A stretch of DNA of 23,176 bases from JBCBRR01 sp039029235 (lineage in GTDB: Bacteria; Bacteroidota; Bacteroidia; Cytophagales; Amoebophilaceae): positions 1-23,176 of the forward strand of contig JBCCGO010000009.1 in the NCBI GenBank assembly GCA_039029235.1, read 5' to 3'. Shown one piece after another: positions 14,961 to 23,096 of the stretch (position 1 is its first letter; the number at the start of each line of letters is the position of its first letter). The notes beneath the pieces were generated by a model. The model had not been told where the DNA came from. It saw only the letters and a program-made list of their open reading frames with translations, and did no database searches. The translations under genes were made by a program, and so were the position numbers.

Positions 14961-15860
14961 ATGCCTTTACCTATTCGAATTTTTGCCGGAAGCGCTTCGC
15001 AAGATTTAGGCACAAGGATTGCCGCAGCCCTTGGACAGCCACTAGGCAGCCTAGCGCTCCGAAAATTTAGCGATGGAGAGCTATATCCGGTATTCAAGGA
15101 ATCTATTCAGAACGCCCGAGTAGTACTAATACAGTCTACACAGCCACCCGCAGCACATATGATAGAGCTACTCCTGATGATTGATGCAGCCAAGCATGCA
15201 GGTGCCCACGAGGTTATCGTGGCAGCTCCCTATCTAGGATATATGCGACAAGATAAGATCCAGCACAGCGGTGGCCCGCTAGGAGCAAAGCTCCAGACCG
15301 ACATATTGGCTGCTGCAGGAGCGGCTAGGCTAATAACCTGCGATCCGCATACGGGAAAAATAGCCGACTTTTTTCACGGACCTGTGGTTCAGCTCGGCAG
15401 TTCTTCAGTTTTTATTCCCTACATCCAGGCACTCCGGCTCGAACACCTGATCTTAGCAGCACCCGACCTTGGGGCTATAAGTAGGGTCCAAAGCTACGCC
15501 CAGCATCTTGGCGTAGCGCTTGTAGCATGCCATAAGCAGCGACCAGCTCCGAATGAAGTAGCTACAATACAGGCCATGGGCCCTGTACGAGGAGCTGATA
15601 TTGCCTTGATAGATGATATCGTAGACACCGGTAATACGCTCTGCAAGGCTGCTGAGCAGCTTAAAGCCCATGGGGCTCGGTCCATTCGGGCATTTTGCAC
15701 ACATGCTGTGCTTTCTGGAGATGCGTATCAAAACCTGGCAGCTTCAGCCATTGAAGAACTAGTAGTGACGGATACAATCCGGCTGCAACAGACTAGTAGC
15801 AAAATCAAGGTCTTTAGCATGGCAGGGCCTATTGCTAAGACTATCCAGCAGCTGGTATAA
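14961..15860 (+). CDS. prs: Ribose-phosphate pyrophosphokinase (PRPP synthetase)
   Basis: Prs makes PRPP from ribose 5-phosphate and ATP for nucleotide, NAD, His and Trp synthesis. With the ATG at 14961 the protein has 299 residues, a little below the usual 310-320. Visible motifs are FSDGE (36-40), YMRQDK (94-99, usually YARQDR), DPHT with the His of the usual DLHA (128-131), the flexible-loop Lys and Arg in HKQRPAPNE (K192, R194) and the PRPP loop DDIVDTGNT (218-226). SPDxGG is altered to APDLGA. It is thus more divergent than most bacterial Prs, but the catalytic positions I can place are kept. It heads a plus-strand cluster with rplY and pth, a common bacterial arrangement. Confidence 0.9.
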   Translation: MPLPIRIFAGSASQDLGTRIAAALGQPLGSLALRKFSDGELYPVFKESIQNARVVLIQSTQPPAAHMIELLLMIDAAKHAGAHEVIVAAPYLGYMRQDKIQHSGGPLGAKLQTDILAAAGAARLITCDPHTGKIADFFHGPVVQLGSSSVFIPYIQALRLEHLILAAPDLGAISRVQSYAQHLGVALVACHKQRPAPNEVATIQAMGPVRGADIALIDDIVDTGNTLCKAAEQLKAHGARSIRAFCTHAVLSGDAYQNLAASAIEELVVTDTIRLQQTSSKIKVFSMAGPIAKTIQQLV

Positions 15861-15935
15861 GCCAAGATCGGTTATGTTATTCGTGCTGTGGTAACTATAT
15901 TCGCACGCATCGTACACTTTAAATCATATACAGCC

Positions 15936-16523
15936 ATGAACACTATTGAGATTATCGGCTACCAAAGGGGAAGTTTCGGTAAGCGGGCAGCCAAGCAACT
16001 ACGCGCAGAAGCTAACGTGCCTGGCATACTTTATGGAGGCAAAGCACAGGTTCACTTTTACACCCCGATGGCACTACTTAAAGCGCTAGTATACACCCCT
16101 CAGGCACATTTTGTACTGCTTAACATTGAGGGCACTACTTACAGGTGTATACTTCAAGATATCCAATTTCATCCTGTAAGCGAAATCATCTCGCACATAG
16201 ACTTCCTGCAGATCTTTGACGATAAAAAAATCAAAATGGATATACCTACGGTCTTGGCAGGCAGCTCTCCTGGCGTAGCCAAAGGAGGTAAGCTGGTCAA
16301 TAAAATGAAAAAGTTGCCCGTATCAGCTTATCCAAAAGATATGCCTGATCAAATTAAAATTAATGTTGCTACCCTTGATCTCGGACAGATGGCTCGGATA
16401 CGCGACATTCAGGCTGAGCAATACACTATCTTGGCGCCTGCTAGCATACCAGTAGCTGTGGTAGCAATGACCAGAGCCCTACGCACTGCGGGAGAGGAAG
16501 GAAACAAAAGCGCTAAAAAATAG
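15936..16523 (+). CDS. rplY: 50S ribosomal protein L25, long CTC/TL5 form
   Basis: L25 binds 5S rRNA in the large subunit. The 195-residue form combines the N-terminal 5S-binding barrel (IIGYQRGSFGKRAAKQLR, VPGILYGG, LQDIQFHPVSEIISHIDFLQI) with a C-terminal CTC domain (about 97-180; KIKMDIPTVLAGSSPGVAKGG and a DLGQMARIRDI-type strand) and a short Lys-rich tail. The frame is open to 15888, but the family begins at MNTIEIIGY, encoded from the ATG at 15936. It follows prs by 75 bases and is probably co-transcribed with it. Confidence 0.94.
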   Translation: MNTIEIIGYQRGSFGKRAAKQLRAEANVPGILYGGKAQVHFYTPMALLKALVYTPQAHFVLLNIEGTTYRCILQDIQFHPVSEIISHIDFLQIFDDKKIKMDIPTVLAGSSPGVAKGGKLVNKMKKLPVSAYPKDMPDQIKINVATLDLGQMARIRDIQAEQYTILAPASIPVAVVAMTRALRTAGEEGNKSAKK

Positions 16524-16724
16524 CCTTTTGAGGAGCTTGGGAGCGAGATAACAAACGCTATGTAAGCACAACACTTTGTAAGTTAGAACCTTAACTACGA
16601 ATCTACTAGGTAAAAGGCATAGAGATTGTTTTGACGTGTTAGCCATGGCACAAAGCTATGCGCAGCATGCAGGATCCTAGAAACTTAGCTCGCCTGGCGC
16701 CTATCTGGCTAGCTACACTTTTAA

Positions 16725-16746
16725 AGACAGGCTGAAGACAGGCTGC
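16725..16746 (+). repeat. Short tandem repeat ahead of pth
   Basis: AGACAGGCTGA (16725-16735) is followed directly by AGACAGGCTGC (16736-16746), in the 278-base rplY-pth gap. The rest of the gap has no recognisable gene, tRNA or clear promoter. Probably a minor local duplication. Confidence 0.5.
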
Positions 16747-16801
16747 TCTCGTGCTGAGAAAGCCTTGCAGCAGCTCGCTTTCACCCTAGAAAATTGTTTG
16801 T

Positions 16802-17359
16802 ATGAAGTACCTCATCATTGGGCTAGGAAACGTGGGAGAAGAATATGGCTCAACGCGCCATAACGTTGGGTTTCAGGTGCTTAACCACTTGGCAGCACGA
16901 CAGGGCAGAGACTTTCGCCCTAGCCGCTTGGCTTTACTAGCTACATTTAGGTACCGCGGCAGAACCATTAATCTGGCCAAGCCCACCACTTATATGAACC
17001 ACAGTGGCAAAGCTGTACGATACTGGCTAGACCAGCTCAGCCTACCAACTGCGCAGAGCCTCATAGTGGTAGATGATGTAGCCTTACCTTTTGGCAAGCT
17101 AAGGATGCGCATGCAAGGTTCTAGTGCTGGGCACAATGGACTGAAGAGCGTAGAAGAGCACCTAGGTACGCAAGCCTATCCACGCCTCCGGGTAGGGATA
17201 GGCCGTGACTTTGCGCCAGGCCAGCAAGCTGCGTATGTGTTAGCGCCTTTTACGAACCAGGAGTTGGCTGCTTTGCCTAGGCATCTTGCCCAAGCCTGCG
17301 AGATGATTCTTGCTTTTTGTACCGTGGGCATCGGCAGGGCCATGGAGCAATATAACTAG
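16802..17359 (+). CDS. pth: Peptidyl-tRNA hydrolase
   Basis: Pth cleaves peptidyl-tRNAs dropped from ribosomes and recycles the tRNA. The 185 residues carry every active-site position of the bacterial family: N10 in GLGNVG, catalytic H20 in TRHNVGF, N66 in TTYMNHSG, D91 in VVDDVALPFGKLRMR and N112 in GHNGLKS. RLRVGIGR and APGQQAAYVLAPF complete the C-terminal half. The ATG at 16802 is the family start. The prs-rplY-pth order matches many bacteria, although the 278-base gap here may hold a separate promoter. It converges on metG. Confidence 0.96.
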   Translation: MKYLIIGLGNVGEEYGSTRHNVGFQVLNHLAARQGRDFRPSRLALLATFRYRGRTINLAKPTTYMNHSGKAVRYWLDQLSLPTAQSLIVVDDVALPFGKLRMRMQGSSAGHNGLKSVEEHLGTQAYPRLRVGIGRDFAPGQQAAYVLAPFTNQELAALPRHLAQACEMILAFCTVGIGRAMEQYN

Positions 17360-17414
17360 CCTGCGCCTGACATGTTCAAGGTATGTAAGGACAGCCCTAG
17401 CTTAGGGGTATAGT

Positions 17415-17474
17415 CTAGATGCTTAGCCAGCCTTATGATGCAGTTAGGTTGTGCGCAAGGATGCTTGCATCTAG
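17415..17474. other. Inverted repeat between convergent pth and metG
   Basis: CTAGATGC (17415-17422) and GCATCTAG (17467-17474) form an 8-base inverted repeat with a 44-base loop. Just before it, CCCTA GCT TAGGG makes a small hairpin. Both lie in the 126-base convergent gap, where a bidirectional terminator is expected, but neither has a T run. Confidence 0.3.
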
Positions 17475-17485
17475 TCTTATAGTTG

Positions 17486-19162
17486 CTATCGAAATGCCAG
17501 CTGCCGCTCGATAGCGTGATCTTCGATCCGCTTAAAGAGCAGAGTAGGCTGCTGAATTACTTGTCCAGGCTTTAGCAGGTCGAGGTTAGCTCCTCTAGGC
17601 CACGCTGATGGCGATATGCCCAGTATCTTGCTTAATTGCTGGCCGGTAAAAGGTAGGAAAGGCATCCCGAGCGCAGCGATGTTGGCCGTAAGCTGCAGCG
17701 CAATGTTCAGTACGGTCTGCACTTGTTCTTGCTCTGACTTGATCAGGTGCCAAGGCGTCGTATCTGCCAAATATTTATTGCCTAGCCTAGCCAGGTCCAT
17801 CCAGCGTTGGATAGCTTCTTTAAACTTATACTGCTCAATAGCCTGTCCGATTTGCTCAGGAGCTTGCTGTATTTTCGTCAGGACTGCTTGATCTAGGCTG
17901 GTGAGGGTTACTCTGGCAGGTACAACGCCCTGAAAATATTTATGGACTAGCACCAAAGTTCTGTTGATAAAATTACCCAGGGTAGCCACCAGCTCATGAT
18001 TATTCCTAGCCTGGAAGTCTTGCCAGGTAAAATCACTATCCTTGTTCTCTGGAGCATTGCTGCAAAGCACATAGCGAAGCACATCTTGCTTGCCCTTGAA
18101 ACTTGCTAGATACTCATGAAGCCATATAGCGTAGTTGCGTGAGGTAGATATTTTCTTTCCTGTGAGATTCAAAAATTCGTTAGCTGGGATGTTCTCAGGC
18201 AAAATAAACCCTCCATGGGCTTTGAGTATGACTGGGAAGACAATACAGTGAAAGAAGGTGTTGTCCTTCCCGATGAATTGGATGAGCTTGGTTTGGGGAT
18301 CTTTCCAAAAAGGTTCCCAATCTTGGCCATGTGCAGCTGCCCAGACCTGCGTAGCGCTGATGTAGCCAATGGGGGCATCGAACCAAACATAGAGTACCTT
18401 GGAGATAGCTTCGGGCAAAGGTACAGAAACCCCCCAAGACAGATCACGGGTTATAGCCCGAGGCTGCAGGCCTTGGTCTAGCCAAGCCTTGCACTGCTTA
18501 TACACATTGGGTTTCCAATTTTTATGCGCTTCTAGTATCCATGTTTTAAGCCACCCTTCGTATTGATCTAGCGGCAAGTACCAGTGCTTGGTTTTTTTGC
18601 GCACAGGAGCTGATCCGCTCAAAGCTGATCGGGGGTTGAGGAGCTCTTCAGGGCTCAGGGTAGCACCACATGACTCACACTGGTCGCCATAGGCTGCTGT
18701 ATAGCTGCATCTAGGACAAGTACCGTATACATACCGATCTGCCAGAAACTGCTGATGAGCTAGGTCGTAGTATTGTTCCGTCTCGCGAACCTTGAGTATG
18801 TCTTTTTGATGCAGCGTAGTAAAAAAGGCGGAGGCCGTCTGGTGATGCAGCGGCGCAGAGGTCTGCGCAAAAATATCAAAGCTAATACCCAGGTCATACA
18901 AGGCCTGTTTATTTAGATTATGGTACTTATCTACGAGCTGTTGTGGTTGGATTCCTTCGTGCTGCGCACGAAGGGTGATGGGTACGCCATGCTCGTCAGA
19001 ACCACTCACAAAAAGCACCCGATGTCCTTGACTACGCAAGTACCTGGCATAGATATCTGCAGGGATGTAAACACCAGCGAGGTGCCCTATATGGACAGGG
19101 CCATTGGCATAGGGCAGGGCAGCTGTGATCGTATATGTGCGCTGTTGGGTCTGCTGGAGCAT
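17486..19162 (-). CDS. metG: Methionyl-tRNA synthetase, short form
   Basis: MetRS charges initiator and elongator tRNA-Met. The 558 residues show the class I HIGH motif (24-27), the GSDEHG segment, a zinc knuckle (C149, C152, C162, C165), WFDAPIGY, GKDNTFFH, the KMSKS equivalent KISTS (337-341; this variant is common in one MetRS group) and the helical anticodon-binding domain. It stops at about the end of that domain. The C-terminal EMAP/Arc1p-like tRNA-binding module found in many MetRS, including long Bacteroidota forms of about 680 residues, is absent, and I see no remnant in the 126 bases downstream. The catalytic unit should still work. The start lies 30 bases after the ileS stop, suggesting an ileS-metG transcript. 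Confidence 0.94.
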   Translation of the reverse strand: MLQQTQQRTYTITAALPYANGPVHIGHLAGVYIPADIYARYLRSQGHRVLFVSGSDEHGVPITLRAQHEGIQPQQLVDKYHNLNKQALYDLGISFDIFAQTSAPLHHQTASAFFTTLHQKDILKVRETEQYYDLAHQQFLADRYVYGTCPRCSYTAAYGDQCESCGATLSPEELLNPRSALSGSAPVRKKTKHWYLPLDQYEGWLKTWILEAHKNWKPNVYKQCKAWLDQGLQPRAITRDLSWGVSVPLPEAISKVLYVWFDAPIGYISATQVWAAAHGQDWEPFWKDPQTKLIQFIGKDNTFFHCIVFPVILKAHGGFILPENIPANEFLNLTGKKISTSRNYAIWLHEYLASFKGKQDVLRYVLCSNAPENKDSDFTWQDFQARNNHELVATLGNFINRTLVLVHKYFQGVVPARVTLTSLDQAVLTKIQQAPEQIGQAIEQYKFKEAIQRWMDLARLGNKYLADTTPWHLIKSEQEQVQTVLNIALQLTANIAALGMPFLPFTGQQLSKILGISPSAWPRGANLDLLKPGQVIQQPTLLFKRIEDHAIERQLAFR

Positions 19163-19192
19163 ATGCTAGGGCTTTGGAATAGGCTCAGGCTA

Positions 19193-22100
19193 TCAGGCTA
19201 CGGCACTGCATAGATGATTTTGGAAGGTCACTTGGACGCACACGGTATAGTCACCGATCGTCAGTTGTTCTCCCTTAGTCAGTTCCTCTGTTATCACAAG
19301 CTGCGTTGCTTGTGTCTCCCGACAGAGGTAGGCTTGGTGCTTTGCGATAGCTGCTATAACCAAGGGTTCCCCTGCGGCTATAGTTAGCTCGATTTTATCC
19401 TGTACAGCCAGGCCCTGGTCTTTGCGCAAGTGCTGGATACGATTTACTAGATCTCGGGCGATGCCTTCTTGTCTGAGAGCATCGTTCAGGGTGATATCTA
19501 GCGCTACGGTAATACCGTCTTGTTTGGCTACAGACCATCCAGGTATATCTGCTGAGACAATGAACACATCCTCCAGCGCAAGCCGGATGCTCGAGGATTT
19601 TCGCAGCGATGGCATGATGTCTTCAGCCGCTATGAGCTGCTCTAGCTGGGATGAGCTTTGGTCAGGCTCTGCTACCATCTGGGTGACGATTGGCAGCTGG
19701 ATATGTCCGGTTTTTTCTAATTCTTTTATGGCTGTTTGGCTCAGCTGCGAGATAGCCTCACTGATAGCCCCTATTTGTTTTCCGTAACGCTGGCCTAGCT
19801 TTTTAAAGTTGGGCTTAATGCTTTTGGCCACCACAGCAGTGGTATCATCTACATACTGAATGTGCTTGACGTTTACCTCGGCCAGGATCAGGTCTTCTAC
19901 TGAAGCAATTTGTTGCCGCATTGAGGGCCCTGTTACAGGAATCACGAGCTTCGTAAGGGGCTGCCTGACCTTGAGATGGTGTTTTTTTCTGAGCGAATGT
20001 ACCAAGGAAGCAATCGTCTGTGCCTGTTGCATTTTCAGCAGCAGGCTAGCATTGATCGCTGCAGCATCTGCTTCGGGCCAGTCGCTCAGGTGCACGGACA
20101 CCGCTGGTTCGGCCGGGGTTGTCTGGTTTAGGTCTTGGTAGAGCCGTTCTGTATAGAAAGGTGCTATGGGAGCGGCTAGCTGGGTAACTGTAACTAAACA
20201 GGTATGGAGTGTCTGGTAGGCAGCATGCTTATCTACACTCTGTCCTTCTTGCCAAAAACGTTTTCTATTCAGTCGTACATACCAGTTGCTCAGGTCATCT
20301 ACCACAAAGTCTTGGATAGCCCGGCTAGCCCTAGTAGGCTCATAAGCCTCGTAAGCTACAGTAACCGCCTGACTCAAGCTATGTAGCCGAGCGATAATCC
20401 ACTGGTCGATTTCCGCACGCTCAGCCAGGGGGATAGCTGGCGCTGTCGAGGTAAAACCATCAAGGTTGGCATAGAGCGCGAAGAAGTTATAGGTGTTTTG
20501 TAGGGTAGCAAAGAACCGACGGGTTACTTCTACAGGCCCCTCAGGATCAAACTTGAGGTTGTCCCAGGGATGGGCGTGGCTGATCATATACCAGCGCAGG
20601 GCGTCTGGCCCATGCTGGTCTATAGCCTGAAAGGGGTCAATGGCATTGCCCAGCCGTTTGGACATCTTCTGGCCTTTTTTATCCAGCACTAACCCATTGG
20701 AGACCACATTTTTAAAGGCTACACTATCAAAGAGCATTCCAGCTAGCGCATGTAAGGTGAAGAACCAGCCGCGTGTCTGGTCAACGCCTTCGGCAATAAA
20801 ATCTGCTGGGAAGTGTTCTTGAAAGACTTGCTGGCTCTCAAAAGGATAGTGCCATTGGGCATACGGCATGGCTCCAGCGTCAAACCATACATCGACCAGG
20901 TCAGGTTCTCGGTACATTTTTTCTCCTTCGTCACTGACCAAAACGATATGGTCTACATCAGGCCGGTGCGGATCAAAGTCTTCGGGAAGCGGGTGGTCCA
21001 TATAGCCAGCAGCAACAGCTTTATCTACTTCCTCACGGAGTTCCTGCATAGAGCCGATACATTTTTCGGCTTGTTGGCCAGGGGTGCGCCAGATAGGCAG
21101 TGGTGTGCCCCAGAAACGATCTCGGCTGAGATTCCAGTCGACCAAGTTTTCTAGCCAATTCTCAAAACGCCCCGTACCTGTGGCCACAGGCTTCCAGTTG
21201 ATGGTTTTGTTTAGTGCGATCAAGCGCTCTTTAAAGGCAGTAGTCCTAATGAACCAAGCATTGAGTGGATAGTAGAGGATCGGTTTATCTGTACGCCAGC
21301 AATGTGGATAGCTATGCTCATGCTTGGCTACGCTGAAAGCCTTGTTCTCTTGCTTGAGCTGTCTAGCGATGAGTACATCTACAGGCGTATAGCCTGGTTG
21401 CTGCCGGGTTTCGTCAGGCTCATATGCTTCTTTGACGTACTTACCTGCCCAGGACTGCATCTCGGCGACGAAACGTCCTTGCTTATCTACAATAGGCACC
21501 TCTTGGCTATTGCGCTGGACTGTAATAGGGGGGATATTAAATCGCTGGGCTACCTGCATGTCATCTGCGCCAAAGGTAGGGGCAATGTGTACGATACCTG
21601 TGCCCTCTTCTGTAGACACAAAATCGCCCGGGATGATGCGAAAGGCAGGGGCTGTGGGCTGTACGTAAGGGATAAGCTGTTCGTATTCGAGCCCAACCAA
21701 ATCTCTGCCTGTATAGTGTGCTACGACTTCCCAAGGAAGGTATTTATCTCCTGGCTGATAGTGCTGTAGGGCTTGGCTATCTGCTGGCTGGGGGAAGAAG
21801 CGGGGCAATGCTGCTTTAGCTAGGATCGCTTGTACCGGCTGATGCGTATAGGGATTGAAAGTGCGCACCTTTACATAGTCGATCTCTTCCCCGACTGCCA
21901 AGGCACTATTAGCTGGCAAGGTCCAAGGCGTAGTAGTCCAGGCTAAGCAATAGACCTGGTCAGTGCCTTTCACCTGAAACTGTGCGGTGATGGCTGTATC
22001 TTTGACCAACTTGTAACAACCGGGCTGATTGAGCTCATGAGCGCTCAGGCCTGTACCGGCTGCGGGCGAGTAGGGCTGGATGGTGTAGTCTTTGTAGAGC

Positions 22101-22615
22101 AATCCTTTTGCATAGAGCTGTTTGAGCAGGTACCATCCTGTCTCTATGTAGTCACGTGATAGGGTTACATAGGGCTGATCGAGAGCTAGCCAGTAGCCGA
22201 GCTGCTCAGTCAGTTGCTCCCACTGGCTTTTATAGTACATCACTGTCTGCCGGCAATGCGTATTATAGGCCTTGATGCTGATCTTTGTGCCGATGTCTGC
22301 TTTGCTAATCCCTAGCTCTTTTTCTACTTGTAGCTCCACGGGCAAGCCATGGGCATCCCATCCGGCTCTTCGCTGAACTTGGTAGCCTCGCATGGTCTTG
22401 TAGCGGGCAAAGATATCCTTCACAGTCCGGGCCAGTACGTGGTGGATACCTGGCTCGCCATTGGCTGAGGGGGGACCTTCGTAGAAGTTGAAAGTGGGCC
22501 TATGGCTACGCTGCTGGGTTGCTTGGACAAAGGTGCCGCTGGCCTTCCAATAGGTAAGTACATTTTTTGCTACTTTGGCCAGGTGTAGCTGTTTGTATAC
22601 GGGGTATTGCTTCAT
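19193..22615 (-). CDS. ileS: Isoleucyl-tRNA synthetase, type 2 with GXHH active-site variant
   Basis: IleRS charges tRNA-Ile and edits valine. With the ATG at 22615 the protein has 1140 residues, the size of eukaryote-like type 2 IleRS found in Bacteroidota. The HXGH position reads GIHH (residues 56-59, in GPPSANGEPGIHH), with the first and third residues exchanged. KMSKR is at 650-654, the CP1 editing domain lies between (WTTTPWTLPANSALAV and EEGTGIVHIAPTFGADD are visible), and the anticodon-binding and long C-terminal domains follow. The open frame reaches 22666, but residues before the ATG are not family-like. In the family, exchange to GXHH in type 2 enzymes is associated with very high mupirocin resistance. 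metG follows closely. Confidence 0.95.
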   Translation of the reverse strand: MKQYPVYKQLHLAKVAKNVLTYWKASGTFVQATQQRSHRPTFNFYEGPPSANGEPGIHHVLARTVKDIFARYKTMRGYQVQRRAGWDAHGLPVELQVEKELGISKADIGTKISIKAYNTHCRQTVMYYKSQWEQLTEQLGYWLALDQPYVTLSRDYIETGWYLLKQLYAKGLLYKDYTIQPYSPAAGTGLSAHELNQPGCYKLVKDTAITAQFQVKGTDQVYCLAWTTTPWTLPANSALAVGEEIDYVKVRTFNPYTHQPVQAILAKAALPRFFPQPADSQALQHYQPGDKYLPWEVVAHYTGRDLVGLEYEQLIPYVQPTAPAFRIIPGDFVSTEEGTGIVHIAPTFGADDMQVAQRFNIPPITVQRNSQEVPIVDKQGRFVAEMQSWAGKYVKEAYEPDETRQQPGYTPVDVLIARQLKQENKAFSVAKHEHSYPHCWRTDKPILYYPLNAWFIRTTAFKERLIALNKTINWKPVATGTGRFENWLENLVDWNLSRDRFWGTPLPIWRTPGQQAEKCIGSMQELREEVDKAVAAGYMDHPLPEDFDPHRPDVDHIVLVSDEGEKMYREPDLVDVWFDAGAMPYAQWHYPFESQQVFQEHFPADFIAEGVDQTRGWFFTLHALAGMLFDSVAFKNVVSNGLVLDKKGQKMSKRLGNAIDPFQAIDQHGPDALRWYMISHAHPWDNLKFDPEGPVEVTRRFFATLQNTYNFFALYANLDGFTSTAPAIPLAERAEIDQWIIARLHSLSQAVTVAYEAYEPTRASRAIQDFVVDDLSNWYVRLNRKRFWQEGQSVDKHAAYQTLHTCLVTVTQLAAPIAPFYTERLYQDLNQTTPAEPAVSVHLSDWPEADAAAINASLLLKMQQAQTIASLVHSLRKKHHLKVRQPLTKLVIPVTGPSMRQQIASVEDLILAEVNVKHIQYVDDTTAVVAKSIKPNFKKLGQRYGKQIGAISEAISQLSQTAIKELEKTGHIQLPIVTQMVAEPDQSSSQLEQLIAAEDIMPSLRKSSSIRLALEDVFIVSADIPGWSVAKQDGITVALDITLNDALRQEGIARDLVNRIQHLRKDQGLAVQDKIELTIAAGEPLVIAAIAKHQAYLCRETQATQLVITEELTKGEQLTIGDYTVCVQVTFQNHLCSAVA

Positions 22616-22759
22616 GTGTATTTGCTTAGGCAACACCAAGTTACATATTTGGCATTTGTATTCCAAATATGTTCACTAGGGAAGTGTATGGGACAACGTA
22701 ATTGGCTTATTTTTTGGCACTGATGGGAATGAAAAAATTATTCTTTTTAGGAAGAAAGG

Positions 22760-22776
22760 CCTCCAGGCTCTGGAGG
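22760..22776. other. Perfect small hairpin beside repeat copy B
   Basis: CCTCCAG (22760-22766), GCT, CTGGAGG (22770-22776): a 7-base-pair stem with a 3-base loop, in the spacer upstream of ileS. Copy A of the repeat lacks the matching stem. No T run follows on either strand at a terminator-like distance. Confidence 0.4.
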
Positions 22777-22856
22777 AAAAGGGAGAAGGTATAGGGGTCG
22801 TTGGTGGGAAGATGGAGTAGAGGGATGGAGATTTGGTAACTTATCGGGTGTGATGG
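22763..22856 (+). repeat. Diverged 94-base repeat, copy B
   Basis: Aligns gap-free with the minus strand of 6314-6221, 66 of 94 identical by hand count, with an 18-base exact core at 22797-22814. In one plus-strand frame both copies encode P-G-x-G ... RWWED ... EG-x-R-x-G-x-L, but 16 of 31 residues differ. The opposite strand shares LLHLPTND, with a stop in copy A. Neither frame has a proper start here, so coding is doubtful. Confidence 0.65.
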
Positions 22857-22916
22857 AATAAATTTGGGTAGAAGTACGAGTTTACTGGAAGAGGATGCAA
22901 AGGGCTAGGAGCCGGC

Positions 22917-23087
22917 ATGGCTGCTCTAGCCCTACGCAACCCCAATGCGCGATTTCTCTGGTTTATGCAAGAGCATGGGCATAATTTTTTTGATAGCGTC
23001 TATTATCTTGCACACAAGCAAACACCCGTAAAATTAGGTAGTGCTGTCAATTATTTTAGTATCTTTGTGGCAAAAAACGAATCATAA
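22917..23087 (+). pseudogene. Short ORF apparently truncated by the IS5-type element
   Basis: A 56-codon frame from an ATG at 22917 with protein-like content (ALRNPNARFLWFMQEHG, then NFFDSVYYLAHKQTPVK). I do not recognise it. Its last 18 or so residues are encoded by what looks like the IS end and promoter region (from about 23036), so a longer gene may have been cut by the insertion and now ends at a TAA inside the element. The frame is open upstream to a TAG at about 22868. The spacer 22616-22916 otherwise holds repeat copy B. Confidence 0.35.
23060..23067 (+). promoter_or_regulatory. Candidate -7 box for the transposase
   Basis: TATCTTTG matches TAnnTTTG and is identical to the hslV -7 box. 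Transcription would begin near 23073, about 24 bases before the transposase ATG. The -33 region is poor, which is common when an IS depends on flanking sequence. Confidence 0.45.
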
Positions 23088-23096
23088 ACGATAACA

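Noticed and set aside
18169..18481. Antisense and alternate-frame ORFs inside metG
   Set aside because: Shadows of a strongly conserved coding region; no independent support.
22704..22900. Minus-strand open frame of about 60 codons upstream of ileS
   Set aside because: Pyrimidine-rich strand gives a Ser/Phe/Leu/Pro-rich translation with no start codon; more likely compositional than coding.
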